From Escherichia marmotae (GTDB lineage: Bacteria; Pseudomonadota; Gammaproteobacteria; Enterobacterales; Enterobacteriaceae): a DNA stretch of 64,000 nt. The first letter of the stretch is position 1, and each line of letters starts with the position of its first letter. The stretch is from assembly GCF_002900365.1 (NCBI RefSeq), contig NZ_CP025979.1, forward strand, positions 3,348,001 through 3,412,000, written 5' to 3'. Positions 38,164 to 47,648 of the stretch are shown here, piece after piece. The translations under genes were made by a program, and so were the position numbers. The notes under the pieces are model-generated. The model worked only from the letters and a program-made list of their open reading frames with translations, did no database searches and was not told the DNA's origin.

Positions 38164-39180
38164 GTGGACTCATTTCCTGCCATAGAGATAGATAAAGTTA
38201 AAGCCTGGGATTTTCGGCTAGCTGATATAAATACTTCTGAATGTTTAAATGTTGCCTATGGTGTCGATGCTAATTATCTTGATGGTGTAGGCGTTTCTAT
38301 CACATCAATTGTTCTAAATAATCGACATATTAATCTTGATTTTTATATTATTGCTGATATCTACAATGATGATTTTTTTCAAAAAGTCGCAAAACTTGCA
38401 GAACAATACCAATTAAGAATCACGTTATATAGAATTAATACTGATAAGCTTCAGTGCTTGCCTTGTACACAGGTCTGGTCAAGAGCAATGTACTTTCGCT
38501 TATTTGCATTTCAATTATTGGGTTTAACGCTTGATCGTTTGCTTTATCTTGATGCGGATGTTGTTTGTAAAGGTGATATTAGCCCGCTATTGTATCTGGA
38601 TTTAAACGGAGCGGTGGCTGCTGTTGTTAAAGATGTTGAGCCAATGCAGGAAAAGGCAGTGTCAAGGTTGTCTGATCCTGAACTACTGGGGCAGTACTTT
38701 AATTCTGGTGTCGTTTATTTAGACTTAAAAAAATGGGTTGACGCAAAACTAACAGAAAAAGCGTTGTCTATTCTTATGAGCAAAGATAATATTTATAAAT
38801 ATCCTGACCAGGATGTTATGAATGTCTTACTGAAGGGAATGACAATATTTTTACCTCGTGAGTACAATACAATTTATACAATTAAAAGTGAATTAAAAGA
38901 TAAAACACATCAAAACTATAAAAAGTTGATTACAGAAAGTACTCTTCTTATTCATTATACAGGTGCTACTAAACCGTGGCACAAATGGGCAATATATCCA
39001 TCGGTGAAATACTATAAAATAGCGTTAGAAAATTCCCCCTGGAAAGATGACTCTCCGCGAGATGCAAAATCAATTATTGAATTTAAAAAAAGATATAAAC
39101 ATCTGTTAGTGCAACATCATTATATCTCAGGAATCATAGCAGGAGTCTGTTATCTTTGCCGAAAATATTACCGTAAATAA
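38164..39180 (+). CDS. waaR: LPS alpha-1,2-glucosyltransferase (WaaR/WaaJ)
   Basis: 338 residues from a GTG (MDSFPAIEIDKVKAWDF), preceded by AAGGG. It closely matches K-12 RfaJ/WaaR as I remember it. GT8 motifs: NVAYGVDANYLDGVGVSITS, LDAD (129-132), YFNSGVVYLDLKKW, YPDQDVMN, IHYTGATKPW. It adds GlcIII to the outer core, the sugar that later carries the WaaK GlcNAc and O antigen. Confidence 0.9.
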   Translation: MDSFPAIEIDKVKAWDFRLADINTSECLNVAYGVDANYLDGVGVSITSIVLNNRHINLDFYIIADIYNDDFFQKVAKLAEQYQLRITLYRINTDKLQCLPCTQVWSRAMYFRLFAFQLLGLTLDRLLYLDADVVCKGDISPLLYLDLNGAVAAVVKDVEPMQEKAVSRLSDPELLGQYFNSGVVYLDLKKWVDAKLTEKALSILMSKDNIYKYPDQDVMNVLLKGMTIFLPREYNTIYTIKSELKDKTHQNYKKLITESTLLIHYTGATKPWHKWAIYPSVKYYKIALENSPWKDDSPRDAKSIIEFKKRYKHLLVQHHYISGIIAGVCYLCRKYYRK

Positions 39181-39197
39181 CATTTAACTGGTTTATC

Positions 39198-39896
39198 ATG
39201 ATTCAGAAGAACAAGATCAAAGACTTAGTTGTTTTTACCGATGAAAGCAATTCAAAGTATCTCAATGTATTAAATGACGTCTTGTCTTATAATATAAATA
39301 TCATCAAAGTTTTTCGTTCTATTGATGATACGAAAGTCATGCTTATTGATACCGATTACGGTAAATTAATACTTAAGGTCTTTTCCCCGAAAGTTAAGCG
39401 TAACGAACGTTTCTTTAAGTCGCTGTTAAAAGGTGATTATTACGAACGCCTTTTTGAGCAAACCCAAAAAGTACGAAATGAAGGGTTAAATACCCTCAAT
39501 GATTTTTATTTGTTGGCTGAGCGAAAAACCTTACGATTCGTCCATACTTATATCATGATTATCGAGTATATTGATGGTGTAGAGTTGTGTGATATACCCG
39601 ATATTGATGATGTACTAAAAAATAAAATTCAGCAATCAATTAATTCATTGCATCAACATGGTATGGTTTCTGGTGATCCCCATCGTGGTAACTTCATTAT
39701 AAAAAATGGTGAGGTTAGAATTATTGATCTTTCAGGAAAACGTGCTTCAGCACAGCGTAAAGCGAAAGATCGTATTGATTTAGAGCGTCATTACGGTATT
39801 AAAAATGAGATTAAAGATCTAGGTTATTATCTTTTAGTATATCGTAAAAAAATGCGCAATTTTATGCGGCGTTTGAAAGGGAAACCAGCACGCTAA
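39198..39896 (+). CDS. waaY: LPS heptose II kinase (WaaY)
   Basis: 232 residues with a kinase-like fold: VSGDPHRGNFII contains the catalytic Asp, IIDLSGKRAS the metal-binding Asp. It phosphorylates HepII after WaaP and WaaQ have acted. Same length as in E. coli K-12. Confidence 0.95.
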   Translation: MIQKNKIKDLVVFTDESNSKYLNVLNDVLSYNINIIKVFRSIDDTKVMLIDTDYGKLILKVFSPKVKRNERFFKSLLKGDYYERLFEQTQKVRNEGLNTLNDFYLLAERKTLRFVHTYIMIIEYIDGVELCDIPDIDDVLKNKIQQSINSLHQHGMVSGDPHRGNFIIKNGEVRIIDLSGKRASAQRKAKDRIDLERHYGIKNEIKDLGYYLLVYRKKMRNFMRRLKGKPAR

Positions 39897-39969
39897 AATA
39901 GAAATATCCCGCAATTACTTGTCTTCGTTAGGCATTTTTACACGGAGTTATTTATTTCACAGGTTTATC

Positions 39970-40773
39970 ATGAAGAATATTCGATACATTGACAAAAAGG
40001 ATGTTGAAAACCTGATAGAAAATAAGACATCTGATGATGTTATTATTTTTCTGTCTGGTCCCACATCGCAAAAGACGCCTTTGTCGATATTACGGGCAAA
40101 GGATATTATTGCTGTCAATGGTTCAGCGCAATATCTGTTAAGTCATAATATTGTTCCCTTTATATATGTACTTACAGATGTTCGCTTTTTACATCAGCGT
40201 CGTGATGATTTTTATAAATTTAGCCAGAGAAGTCGTTATACCATAGTAAACATTGACGTTTATGAACACGCTTCCGAAGAAGATAAACTTTATATCCTCC
40301 AGAACTGCCTTGTATTACGGTCTTTTTACCGCCGGGAAAAAGGTGGTTTTATAAAGAAGATCAAATTTAATATATTGAGTCAGATTCACAAAGAACTGCT
40401 GATCTCTGTACCTTGGTCTAAAAGAGGTCGTCTGGTCGGATTTTGCAAGGACATCAGTCTTGGTTATTGCTCATGTCACACTATTGCCTTTGCTGCAATT
40501 CAAATAGCATATTCACTGAAGTATGCACGGATTATTTGTTCTGGTCTGGATTTAACTGGTAGCTGCTCGAGATTCTATGATGAAAATAATAATCCCATGC
40601 CCTCAGAATTGAGTAGGGATTTATTCAAAATATTACCATTTTTCCGCTTTATGCGTGATAATGTAGAAGATATTAATATTTATAATTTGTCAGATGATAC
40701 AGCAATTCAATATGATATTATTCCATTTATGAAAGTATCAGAAATTGAAGGCTCTTGTAGCTCGATAAAATAA
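39970..40773 (+). CDS. waaZ: LPS core protein WaaZ (Kdo III transfer), short C-terminus
   Basis: 267 residues from MKNIRYIDKKDVENLIENK; K-12 WaaZ is about 283 residues. The first 250 or so residues agree, but the end (FMKVSEIEGSCSSIK) differs, as in Salmonella-type cores. WaaZ is tied to addition of a third Kdo and to short, O-antigen-less LPS forms. Seventeen in-frame codons upstream of the chosen ATG belong to the intergenic region. Confidence 0.9.
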   Translation: MKNIRYIDKKDVENLIENKTSDDVIIFLSGPTSQKTPLSILRAKDIIAVNGSAQYLLSHNIVPFIYVLTDVRFLHQRRDDFYKFSQRSRYTIVNIDVYEHASEEDKLYILQNCLVLRSFYRREKGGFIKKIKFNILSQIHKELLISVPWSKRGRLVGFCKDISLGYCSCHTIAFAAIQIAYSLKYARIICSGLDLTGSCSRFYDENNNPMPSELSRDLFKILPFFRFMRDNVEDINIYNLSDDTAIQYDIIPFMKVSEIEGSCSSIK

Positions 40774-40828
40774 ACTAATATTTTTTATGTTGCTATGATG
40801 TTTTATAAAATATTGGGGTTATTTAATA

Positions 40829-41971
40829 ATGATTAAAAAGATAATATTTACCGTTACACCAATATTTTCTATACCACCAAAAGGAGCTGCGGCGGTCGAA
40901 ACATGGATTTATCAGGTTGCAAAAAGACTTTCGATGTCAGCAACTATTGCCTGTATTCGAAACGAGGGCTACCCGACCTACACAAAAGTAAATGATAAAT
41001 GTGATATTCACTACATTGGTTTTAGTCGAATCTATAAACGTCTTTTCCAAAAGTGGACCCGACTTGATCCTGTGCCGTATTCTCAGCGTATTTTAAATAC
41101 CCAACCTAAAAATGCTGATCTGAAAGAATCTGTTATTGTCATTCATAATAGTATGAAACTTTATAAACAGATTCGTGATAGAAGCCCCCAGGCGCAACTC
41201 GTCATGCATCTTCATAATGCTTTCGAACCAAGTCAGTTAGACAAAAATGCAAAGATAATTGTACCGAGCCAGTTTCTTTTTGATTTCTATTCAGAAAAAA
41301 TGCCTGATGCAGATATTGCTATTGTGCCGAATGGTTTTTGTTCTGAATCTTATACACAAAATATTACGGAAGATTTAAGACAGAAGCTTAATATTGATGC
41401 CAATGATACCGTATTATTATTTGCAGGAAGGATATCACCAGATAAAGGATGCCTGATGCTTATGGAGGCTTTTAATAATCTGCGTGAGAAGCGAGACAAT
41501 CTAAAATTGGTTATCGTTGGTGATCCTTATGCCAGTAGAAAAGGTGAAAAAGCTGAATATCAGAAAAAGGTTCTGGATGAGGCGAAAGCCATTGGCGCGC
41601 AATGTATTATGGCAGGTGGACAGCCGCCGGAGCAGATGCATAATTATTACCACTTAGCCGATCTGGTGGTTGTTCCTTCTCAGGTAGAAGAGGCTTTTTG
41701 CATGGTAGCCGTTGAAGCAATGGCGGCTGGTAAGCCTGTTCTTGCCAGTCAAAAAGGGGGGATTCGCGAGTTTGTCCTGGAAGGTATAACGGGCTATCAC
41801 CTTGCTGAACCTATGACATCTGAAAGTATTCTCGCTGATATCAACCGGGTTTTAGCAGACAGTAATAGAACACAGATTACCGAAAATGCCCGGAAATTCG
41901 TTTTCTCAAAATATAGCTGGGAACATGTAACACAGTGTTTTGAAGAACAAATGCAAGACTGGTTCGGTTAA
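40829..41971 (+). CDS. waaK: LPS alpha-1,2-N-acetylglucosaminyltransferase (WaaK)
   Basis: 380 residues, GT4 family. VTPIFSIPPKGAAAVETWIY near the start, LFAGRISPDKGCLMLMEAF and the donor-binding EEAFCMVAVEAMAAGKPV are visible. It resembles Salmonella RfaK, which adds a terminal GlcNAc to GlcII of the core there. In E. coli this gene marks the R2 core, where GlcNAc decorates GlcIII. It takes the position held by waaU in K-12. Confidence 0.88.
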   Translation: MIKKIIFTVTPIFSIPPKGAAAVETWIYQVAKRLSMSATIACIRNEGYPTYTKVNDKCDIHYIGFSRIYKRLFQKWTRLDPVPYSQRILNTQPKNADLKESVIVIHNSMKLYKQIRDRSPQAQLVMHLHNAFEPSQLDKNAKIIVPSQFLFDFYSEKMPDADIAIVPNGFCSESYTQNITEDLRQKLNIDANDTVLLFAGRISPDKGCLMLMEAFNNLREKRDNLKLVIVGDPYASRKGEKAEYQKKVLDEAKAIGAQCIMAGGQPPEQMHNYYHLADLVVVPSQVEEAFCMVAVEAMAAGKPVLASQKGGIREFVLEGITGYHLAEPMTSESILADINRVLADSNRTQITENARKFVFSKYSWEHVTQCFEEQMQDWFG

Positions 41972-41990
41972 AAAATTATTTGATTTGAAG

Positions 41991-42027
41991 AGCCTGCCTG
42001 AACTTAATATCAGGCAGGCTTTTTTTA
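41991..42027. terminator. Shared terminator waaK/waaL
   Basis: AGCCTGCCTGA / TCAGGCAGGCT eleven-base stem, T7 tract on the plus strand overlapping the waaL stop codon. It ends the core operon and the convergent waaL. Confidence 0.93.
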
Positions 42028-43242
42028 TTTATTCCGCATTGCTAACAGTAAACCAACAATCAAGCCTATTGGTTTAAGATCAACTTCCTCGAAGTTGCCT
42101 CGAATAATATAAAAGCCGATAAGTGTTAAAAATAGTAGCAATTGACCATTATAAGGAGTGACCACAACTTTTTTAAATGTTGCATTAGCTGTTTCTTTGA
42201 TAATAGAGCCATACAGATAAAGTAAAGCGAGTAGTCCAGCTAAACCTGCTGCAAACCAAATTGACAAAGCAATGTTGTGTGGTCCAATGGATTGCCTGAA
42301 TGTCCATGACGGAAAATCTACGACACGCTTATTATATATTGCATGGTAAATATCATCGCCGTAGCCATATCCCTTAAGCGGATTTTCCATAATTAACGTC
42401 CATGCCGTACCTTGTGTGCCATTGGTATAGCGATAAGAACTGTCGGTTTGCTGAAGTTTATAAATAAGTCTATCTTTGTTGGTATTATCAACTTTATAGG
42501 TAAATACGCAAGCTGCAGCGATGGTAATAATTATGGAGGCAAGCATTAATAATTTCCACTGGCGATTTAAGATTAACCACAGTAGAGTAACAATGAATAC
42601 TGCCAGCCATGCGCCTCGGGAGAGTGTTCCTAATAAAAGAAACAAGAAAACAACACTGAAAATTATAAAACCTATTTTATAAGATGTTTTCTTGATAAAC
42701 CAAAGATTTAATAATGCGGGAAATAAGAACACCATTGAATCTGAAATGCTGCGATGTTCATATGTCGTAAATGGCATTATTCCTTTGTTATAATCCTGAA
42801 TGTAAAGAATAATTTCAACAAGGCAACGTAACCCAAGTCCGCTAACTAATGAGTATAGTACAATTTTACCGATGCTTTCATTATCTTCATCTTTTAATAA
42901 TGCGGGTATAAGTAAACTATATGCCAAAAATCCTTTAAGTACCGTATTACTGAACTCTTTAAAACTTACTTTCAGGTCGGGTGATATGAAAGTGGCATAT
43001 AAAAGAATGAGTGACAGTGCTATGACACTATAAAAAAGATTATTTTTATAGAGTGCTTTAAATGTTCCTGGAGCACGAGAAACCTGATAGATTACCGTGA
43101 TGATCATTAGTACTGATATGATATATTTATAACGGGTAATACCATCAAGGAAAAAGGTTGAAATAAAGAGAAATACCAACGCTTTATTCCAGTATGGTTT
43201 CCAGTTCTCTTTATTACGCAGCACCAGCGAGGCTGTTAACAT
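42025..43242 (-). CDS. waaL: O-antigen ligase WaaL
   Basis: 405 residues with about 12 membrane helices and the large periplasmic loop (YKLQQTDSSYRYTNGTQGTAW, WTLIMENPLKGYGYGDD). The conserved Arg in LLGTLSRGAWLA and the His in GPHNIALSIWF fit the ligase family. It joins undecaprenyl-linked O antigen to the completed core in the periplasm. It resembles the Salmonella/R2 ligase more than K-12 WaaL, consistent with the WaaK-type acceptor. Last gene of hldD-waaFCL. Confidence 0.93.
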   Translation of the reverse strand: MLTASLVLRNKENWKPYWNKALVFLFISTFFLDGITRYKYIISVLMIITVIYQVSRAPGTFKALYKNNLFYSVIALSLILLYATFISPDLKVSFKEFSNTVLKGFLAYSLLIPALLKDEDNESIGKIVLYSLVSGLGLRCLVEIILYIQDYNKGIMPFTTYEHRSISDSMVFLFPALLNLWFIKKTSYKIGFIIFSVVFLFLLLGTLSRGAWLAVFIVTLLWLILNRQWKLLMLASIIITIAAACVFTYKVDNTNKDRLIYKLQQTDSSYRYTNGTQGTAWTLIMENPLKGYGYGDDIYHAIYNKRVVDFPSWTFRQSIGPHNIALSIWFAAGLAGLLALLYLYGSIIKETANATFKKVVVTPYNGQLLLFLTLIGFYIIRGNFEEVDLKPIGLIVGLLLAMRNK

Positions 43243-43280
43243 TGCTTATCCACCATCTTAAATAATATATAATGTGTTAA

Positions 43281-44237
43281 TCAGGAATTGATTTTTTTTA
43301 ATACTGTATCTGCAGCCAAATGAGCAAGATCTTTATCTGCCGCCCTACAAACCACCTGATTCTTCCCATACCCGCCAATTAATCCCGGATCGGTCGGTCC
43401 ATAAACAGTGATATTGGGTTTATCCAGAGCCGCAGTTAAATGGCTTAACCCCGTATCTACCGAAACCACGAATTTCGCCCCGGCCAGCACTCGGGCAACT
43501 CCTTCCAGACTCATCTTCGGCAATACGTCGACATAATCAAATCCCTCCGCCAGCCTTTTCGCCCGAGCTTCTTCATGCGGTGCGCCCCAAGGGAGTTTAA
43601 TGCGGATCCCCGAATCTGCCAGCAAGCCGATTAATTCTCGCCAGTGCTCTTCCGGCCAGTGCTTATCATCACGGGTCGTGGCATGCAGAAATACAGCATA
43701 TTCACCAGCATCCGGTAGTGGATTTGTCAGGAAATGCTGCGCAATAGCATAATCGCCCTGGGTTTGTGGTTTGCTATACCCCAGGCTTTTAGCGAACAAC
43801 TCACGGGTTCGTTCTACGGCGTGCTGCTGTTTCGCAATATGGTGCTTGCGATTATAAAACAGGCTTGCCAGTGGTTCGCGAGCAGTTTGCCAGTCCATTC
43901 CATGCTTAACGCCATGCGCCAGACGTGTCACCAGCGCGGCACTTTTTACCAGTCCTTGTGCATCAATAATCGCGTCATAGTTTTCCGCCCGTAGCGCTTC
44001 ACGAAACGCTTTCCGCTCTGCTTTAACAGGCGCTGAAAACCACGCTTTACGCCAGCGACGTATCGCTACCGGAATAACCCGCTCAACGGCGGCGTGCCAG
44101 GAAGGAATTTGTGCAAAACCTTCTTCCACCACCCAGTCAAACGTAATCCCCGGGATTGCCTGCTGTGCATCGGTGAGCGCGGGCAGCGTGTGGAGAACAT
44201 CGCCCATCGACGATGTTTTGACGATCAGTACCCGCAT
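43281..44237 (-). CDS. waaC: LPS heptosyltransferase I (WaaC)
   Basis: 318 residues, GT9. MRVLIVKTSSMGDVLHTLPAL at the N-terminus and VDTGLSHLTAALDKP near the C-terminus are diagnostic. It adds HepI to Kdo. Three bases separate it from waaF. Confidence 0.97.
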   Translation of the reverse strand: MRVLIVKTSSMGDVLHTLPALTDAQQAIPGITFDWVVEEGFAQIPSWHAAVERVIPVAIRRWRKAWFSAPVKAERKAFREALRAENYDAIIDAQGLVKSAALVTRLAHGVKHGMDWQTAREPLASLFYNRKHHIAKQQHAVERTRELFAKSLGYSKPQTQGDYAIAQHFLTNPLPDAGEYAVFLHATTRDDKHWPEEHWRELIGLLADSGIRIKLPWGAPHEEARAKRLAEGFDYVDVLPKMSLEGVARVLAGAKFVVSVDTGLSHLTAALDKPNITVYGPTDPGLIGGYGKNQVVCRAADKDLAHLAADTVLKKINS

Positions 44238-44240
44238 CCG

Positions 44241-45287
44241 TCAGGCTTCCTCTTGTAACAACAGCGTGTTGAGTTCTTCCAGCACGAGTTGTGGCGTAAT
44301 GTCGACCAGGCTCTGGTGATAACCCTCTGCGGCGTCACCTTTACGCACTTTGTGATAACCCGTAATCAGGCGGATCACCCGCGCTTTATGGGAAAGCGGC
44401 GGTGTGAAGTCCGGGCTGCTCGGGCCATACAGTGCAACCAGTGGGCGATTAAGCGCTGCCGCAACGTGCATCAGCCCTGAATCATTAGTGACAATGGCTT
44501 TACAAGCCGCAATCAGGATAACCGCTTGATCAAGCTGCGTTTCCCCTGCCAGATTACGACACCACGACTGCTGCTCGGTATTCAATGCCGCAAGGATCTC
44601 ATTACCCGCTTCATGATCTTTAGCCGAGCCAAACAGAACCACCTGATAACCTTCATCAATGAGCTGTTTCGCCAGTTCCGCGTAGTGGTAGTGCGGCCAG
44701 CGTTTTGCCGGACCAAACTCTGCACCAGGGCAAAAGCCAATCATCGGGCGTTCCGATGAGAGGGAAAATTGATTACAGGTATACGATTTTTCACCTTCGC
44801 TCACCTGTAGCTGCGGCCATAGCAGTGGCTGCGGCAGATCTTGTGCTGTGCGCATAATGCCTTTGTCGTAGGCCAGCGCGACATAGCGTTCCACCATCAG
44901 TGGCCAGGCTTCTTTATCAAGTACGCGAACATCGTTGAGTAAACCATAGCGCATTTCACCCCGCCAGCCGGTGCGATGAGGAATACCTGCGAAGAAAGGC
45001 ACTAATGCTGATTTAAAGGAGTTGGGTAAGACGTAGGCGCGGTCGTAACGTTTTTCGCGCAGGCTATGCCCCAGCTTGCGGCGTTCGCTAATCTCCAGTG
45101 CCCCATGACCGAGGGGCATGGGAATGGCTTCGTTGACTTCCGGCATCCGCGACAATAACGGACGGCACCAGGCAGGTGCCATCACGTCGATTATCGCCTG
45201 GGGATAGCGCGCCTGGAGCGTACGATAGAGACTTTGCGACATCATCATGTCGCCAACCCAAGACGGGCCGATCACCAGTATTTTCAT
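44241..45287 (-). CDS. waaF: LPS heptosyltransferase II (WaaF)
   Basis: 348 residues, GT9. MKILVIGPSWVGDMMMSQSL, GFCPGAEFGPAKRWP and TNDSGLMHVAAAL are characteristic. It adds HepII. Nine bases separate it from hldD. Confidence 0.98.
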   Translation of the reverse strand: MKILVIGPSWVGDMMMSQSLYRTLQARYPQAIIDVMAPAWCRPLLSRMPEVNEAIPMPLGHGALEISERRKLGHSLREKRYDRAYVLPNSFKSALVPFFAGIPHRTGWRGEMRYGLLNDVRVLDKEAWPLMVERYVALAYDKGIMRTAQDLPQPLLWPQLQVSEGEKSYTCNQFSLSSERPMIGFCPGAEFGPAKRWPHYHYAELAKQLIDEGYQVVLFGSAKDHEAGNEILAALNTEQQSWCRNLAGETQLDQAVILIAACKAIVTNDSGLMHVAAALNRPLVALYGPSSPDFTPPLSHKARVIRLITGYHKVRKGDAAEGYHQSLVDITPQLVLEELNTLLLQEEA

Positions 45288-45296
45288 TCAAAGCTC

Positions 45297-46229
45297 TTAT
45301 GCGTCGCGATTCAACCAGGCCATATATTCCGTTACGCCTTCGGCAACGGTTTTGAATGGTTTGTCATAACCCGCAGCACGCAGGTTAGTGAGATCTGCCT
45401 GGGTGAATGCCTGATAACGGCCTTTCAGTTTATCCGGGAACGGAATGTATTCGATCTGGCCTTTCTTGTGATAAGCCAGCGTCGCATCCGCCACGGCTTG
45501 GAAAGATTCTGCACGACCGGTGCCGAGGTTAAAAATGCCGGAAACGCCATTTTCCAGGAACCACAGGTTCACATCAGCCACGTCGCCCACGTAGACGAAG
45601 TCGCGTTTAAAGTTTTCGCTACCTTCGAACAGTTTCGGTGATTCACCGTTGTTAAGCTGAGTGTTGAGATGGAAAGCGACGCTCGCCATACTGCCTTTAT
45701 GGCCTTCACGCGGCCCATAAACGTTGAAGTAACGGAAACCGACAATCTGCGAGTTCGCTTCTGGCAGGATTTGACGAACATATTCATCAAACAGGAATTT
45801 TGAGTAACCGTAGACGTTCAGTGGTTTTTCGTATTCGCGGGATTCGATAAAGTCGGAGGTGCGTCCGCCATAGGTGGCTGCGGAAGATGCATACAGGAAT
45901 GGGATTTCGCGTTCCAGACAGTAGTGCAGCAGCTCTTTGGAGTATTGATAGTTGTTATCCATCATATACTTGCCATCCCACTCGGTGGTGGAAGAGCACG
46001 CGCCTTCATGGAAAATCGCTTCGACATCACCGAACTCTTCGCCAGCCATAATCTGGATCAGGAAGTCTTCCTTATCCATATAGTCTGCGATATTCAGATC
46101 CACCAGGTTCACAAACTTGGTGCCGTCTTTCAGGTTGTCCACCACCAGAATATCGGTGATGCCTTTATCATTCAGGGCCTTAACGATGTTGCTGCCGATA
46201 AAGCCCGCGCCGCCGGTAACGATGATCAT
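45297..46229 (-). CDS. hldD: ADP-L-glycero-D-manno-heptose 6-epimerase
   Basis: 310 residues. NAD(P)-binding Rossmann [15 protein letters not shown], the YGYSKFLFD catalytic Tyr/Lys and SSAATYGG are present. It makes the heptose donor used by WaaC, WaaF and WaaQ. First gene of the hldD-waaF-waaC-waaL operon, divergent from kbl across about 210 bp that holds both promoters. Confidence 0.98.
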
Positions 46230-46442
46230 AACTGTAACCTTCGAATTATGGAGTCAGAGACAATCTCAGACACGAATACTTCTATCATATCACTACACGG
46301 CGTTGGCTTCAGCCATTCACCGAAAGTGAGAATGATGGGCGTTATTTATTCTAAATTTTACAGAAGTGTTAACGCGTCATCTCGTCGCGACCTGTAAGTT
46401 TGGGTAATATGTGCGGGAATTTGTCCTGTCTGGAGAGTCGCA

Positions 46443-47639
46443 ATGCGTGGAGAATTTTATCAGCAGTTAACTAACGACCTGGAAACCGCAAGGGCGGAAG
46501 GGTTGTTTAAAGAAGAGCGCATTATCACGTCTGCGCAACAAGCGGACATCACTGTGGCTGATGGAAGCCACGTCATTAACTTTTGTGCCAATAACTATCT
46601 CGGGTTGGCGAACCATCCTGAGCTGATTGCGGCGGCAAAGGCGGGAATGGATTCTCACGGTTTCGGGATGGCTTCAGTACGTTTTATTTGCGGTACTCAG
46701 GATAGCCATAAAGAGCTTGAGCAGAAACTGGCAGCATTCCTGGGTATGGAAGATGCGATTCTCTACTCATCCTGTTTTGACGCCAACGGTGGTCTGTTTG
46801 AAACGCTGCTGGGCGCAGAAGACGCCATTATCTCTGACGCGCTGAATCACGCTTCGATCATTGACGGTGTGCGTCTGTGCAAAGCCAAACGCTATCGCTA
46901 CGCCAATAACGATATGCAGGAGCTGGAAGCGCGGCTGAAAGAAGCGCGTGAATCCGGGGCGCGCCATGTGTTAATCGCCACCGATGGTGTGTTCTCTATG
47001 GATGGCGTAATTGCCAACCTGAAAGGAGTTTGCGATCTCGCGGATAAATACGACGCTTTGGTGATGGTCGATGACTCTCATGCTGTCGGTTTTGTCGGTG
47101 AAAACGGCCGCGGTTCTCATGAATACTGCGACGTGATGGGCCGTGTCGATATCATCACCGGCACGCTGGGTAAAGCGCTGGGCGGTGCTTCCGGCGGTTA
47201 CACCGCGGCGCGCAAAGAAGTGGTTGAGTGGCTGCGCCAGCGTTCTCGTCCGTACCTATTCTCCAACTCGCTGGCACCGGCCATTGTCGCCGCTTCCATT
47301 AAAGTGCTGGAGATGGTCGAAGCGGGCAGTGAACTGCGTGACCGCCTGTGGGCGAACGCGCGTCAGTTCCGTGAGCAGATGTCAGCCGCTGGCTTTACCC
47401 TGGCGGGTGCCGATCACGCCATTATTCCGGTCATGCTTGGTGATGCTGTAGTGGCACAGAAATTTGCTCGTGAGCTGCAAAAAGAGGGCATTTACGTTAC
47501 CGGTTTCTTCTATCCGGTCGTACCGAAAGGTCAGGCACGTATTCGTACCCAGATGTCTGCGGCGCATACTCCTGAGCAAATTACGCGTGCGGTCGAAGCG
47601 TTCACGCGTATTGGTAAACAACTGGGCGTTATCGCCTGA
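46443..47639 (+). CDS. kbl: 2-amino-3-ketobutyrate CoA ligase
   Basis: 398 residues, PLP-dependent alpha-oxoamine synthase. The PLP lysine lies in TGTLGKALGGASGG, and MVDDSHAVGFVG is conserved. It splits 2-amino-3-ketobutyrate with CoA to glycine and acetyl-CoA, after Tdh. Forms an operon with tdh nine bases downstream. Confidence 0.98.
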   Translation: MRGEFYQQLTNDLETARAEGLFKEERIITSAQQADITVADGSHVINFCANNYLGLANHPELIAAAKAGMDSHGFGMASVRFICGTQDSHKELEQKLAAFLGMEDAILYSSCFDANGGLFETLLGAEDAIISDALNHASIIDGVRLCKAKRYRYANNDMQELEARLKEARESGARHVLIATDGVFSMDGVIANLKGVCDLADKYDALVMVDDSHAVGFVGENGRGSHEYCDVMGRVDIITGTLGKALGGASGGYTAARKEVVEWLRQRSRPYLFSNSLAPAIVAASIKVLEMVEAGSELRDRLWANARQFREQMSAAGFTLAGADHAIIPVMLGDAVVAQKFARELQKEGIYVTGFFYPVVPKGQARIRTQMSAAHTPEQITRAVEAFTRIGKQLGVIA

Positions 47640-47648
47640 GGATGTGAG

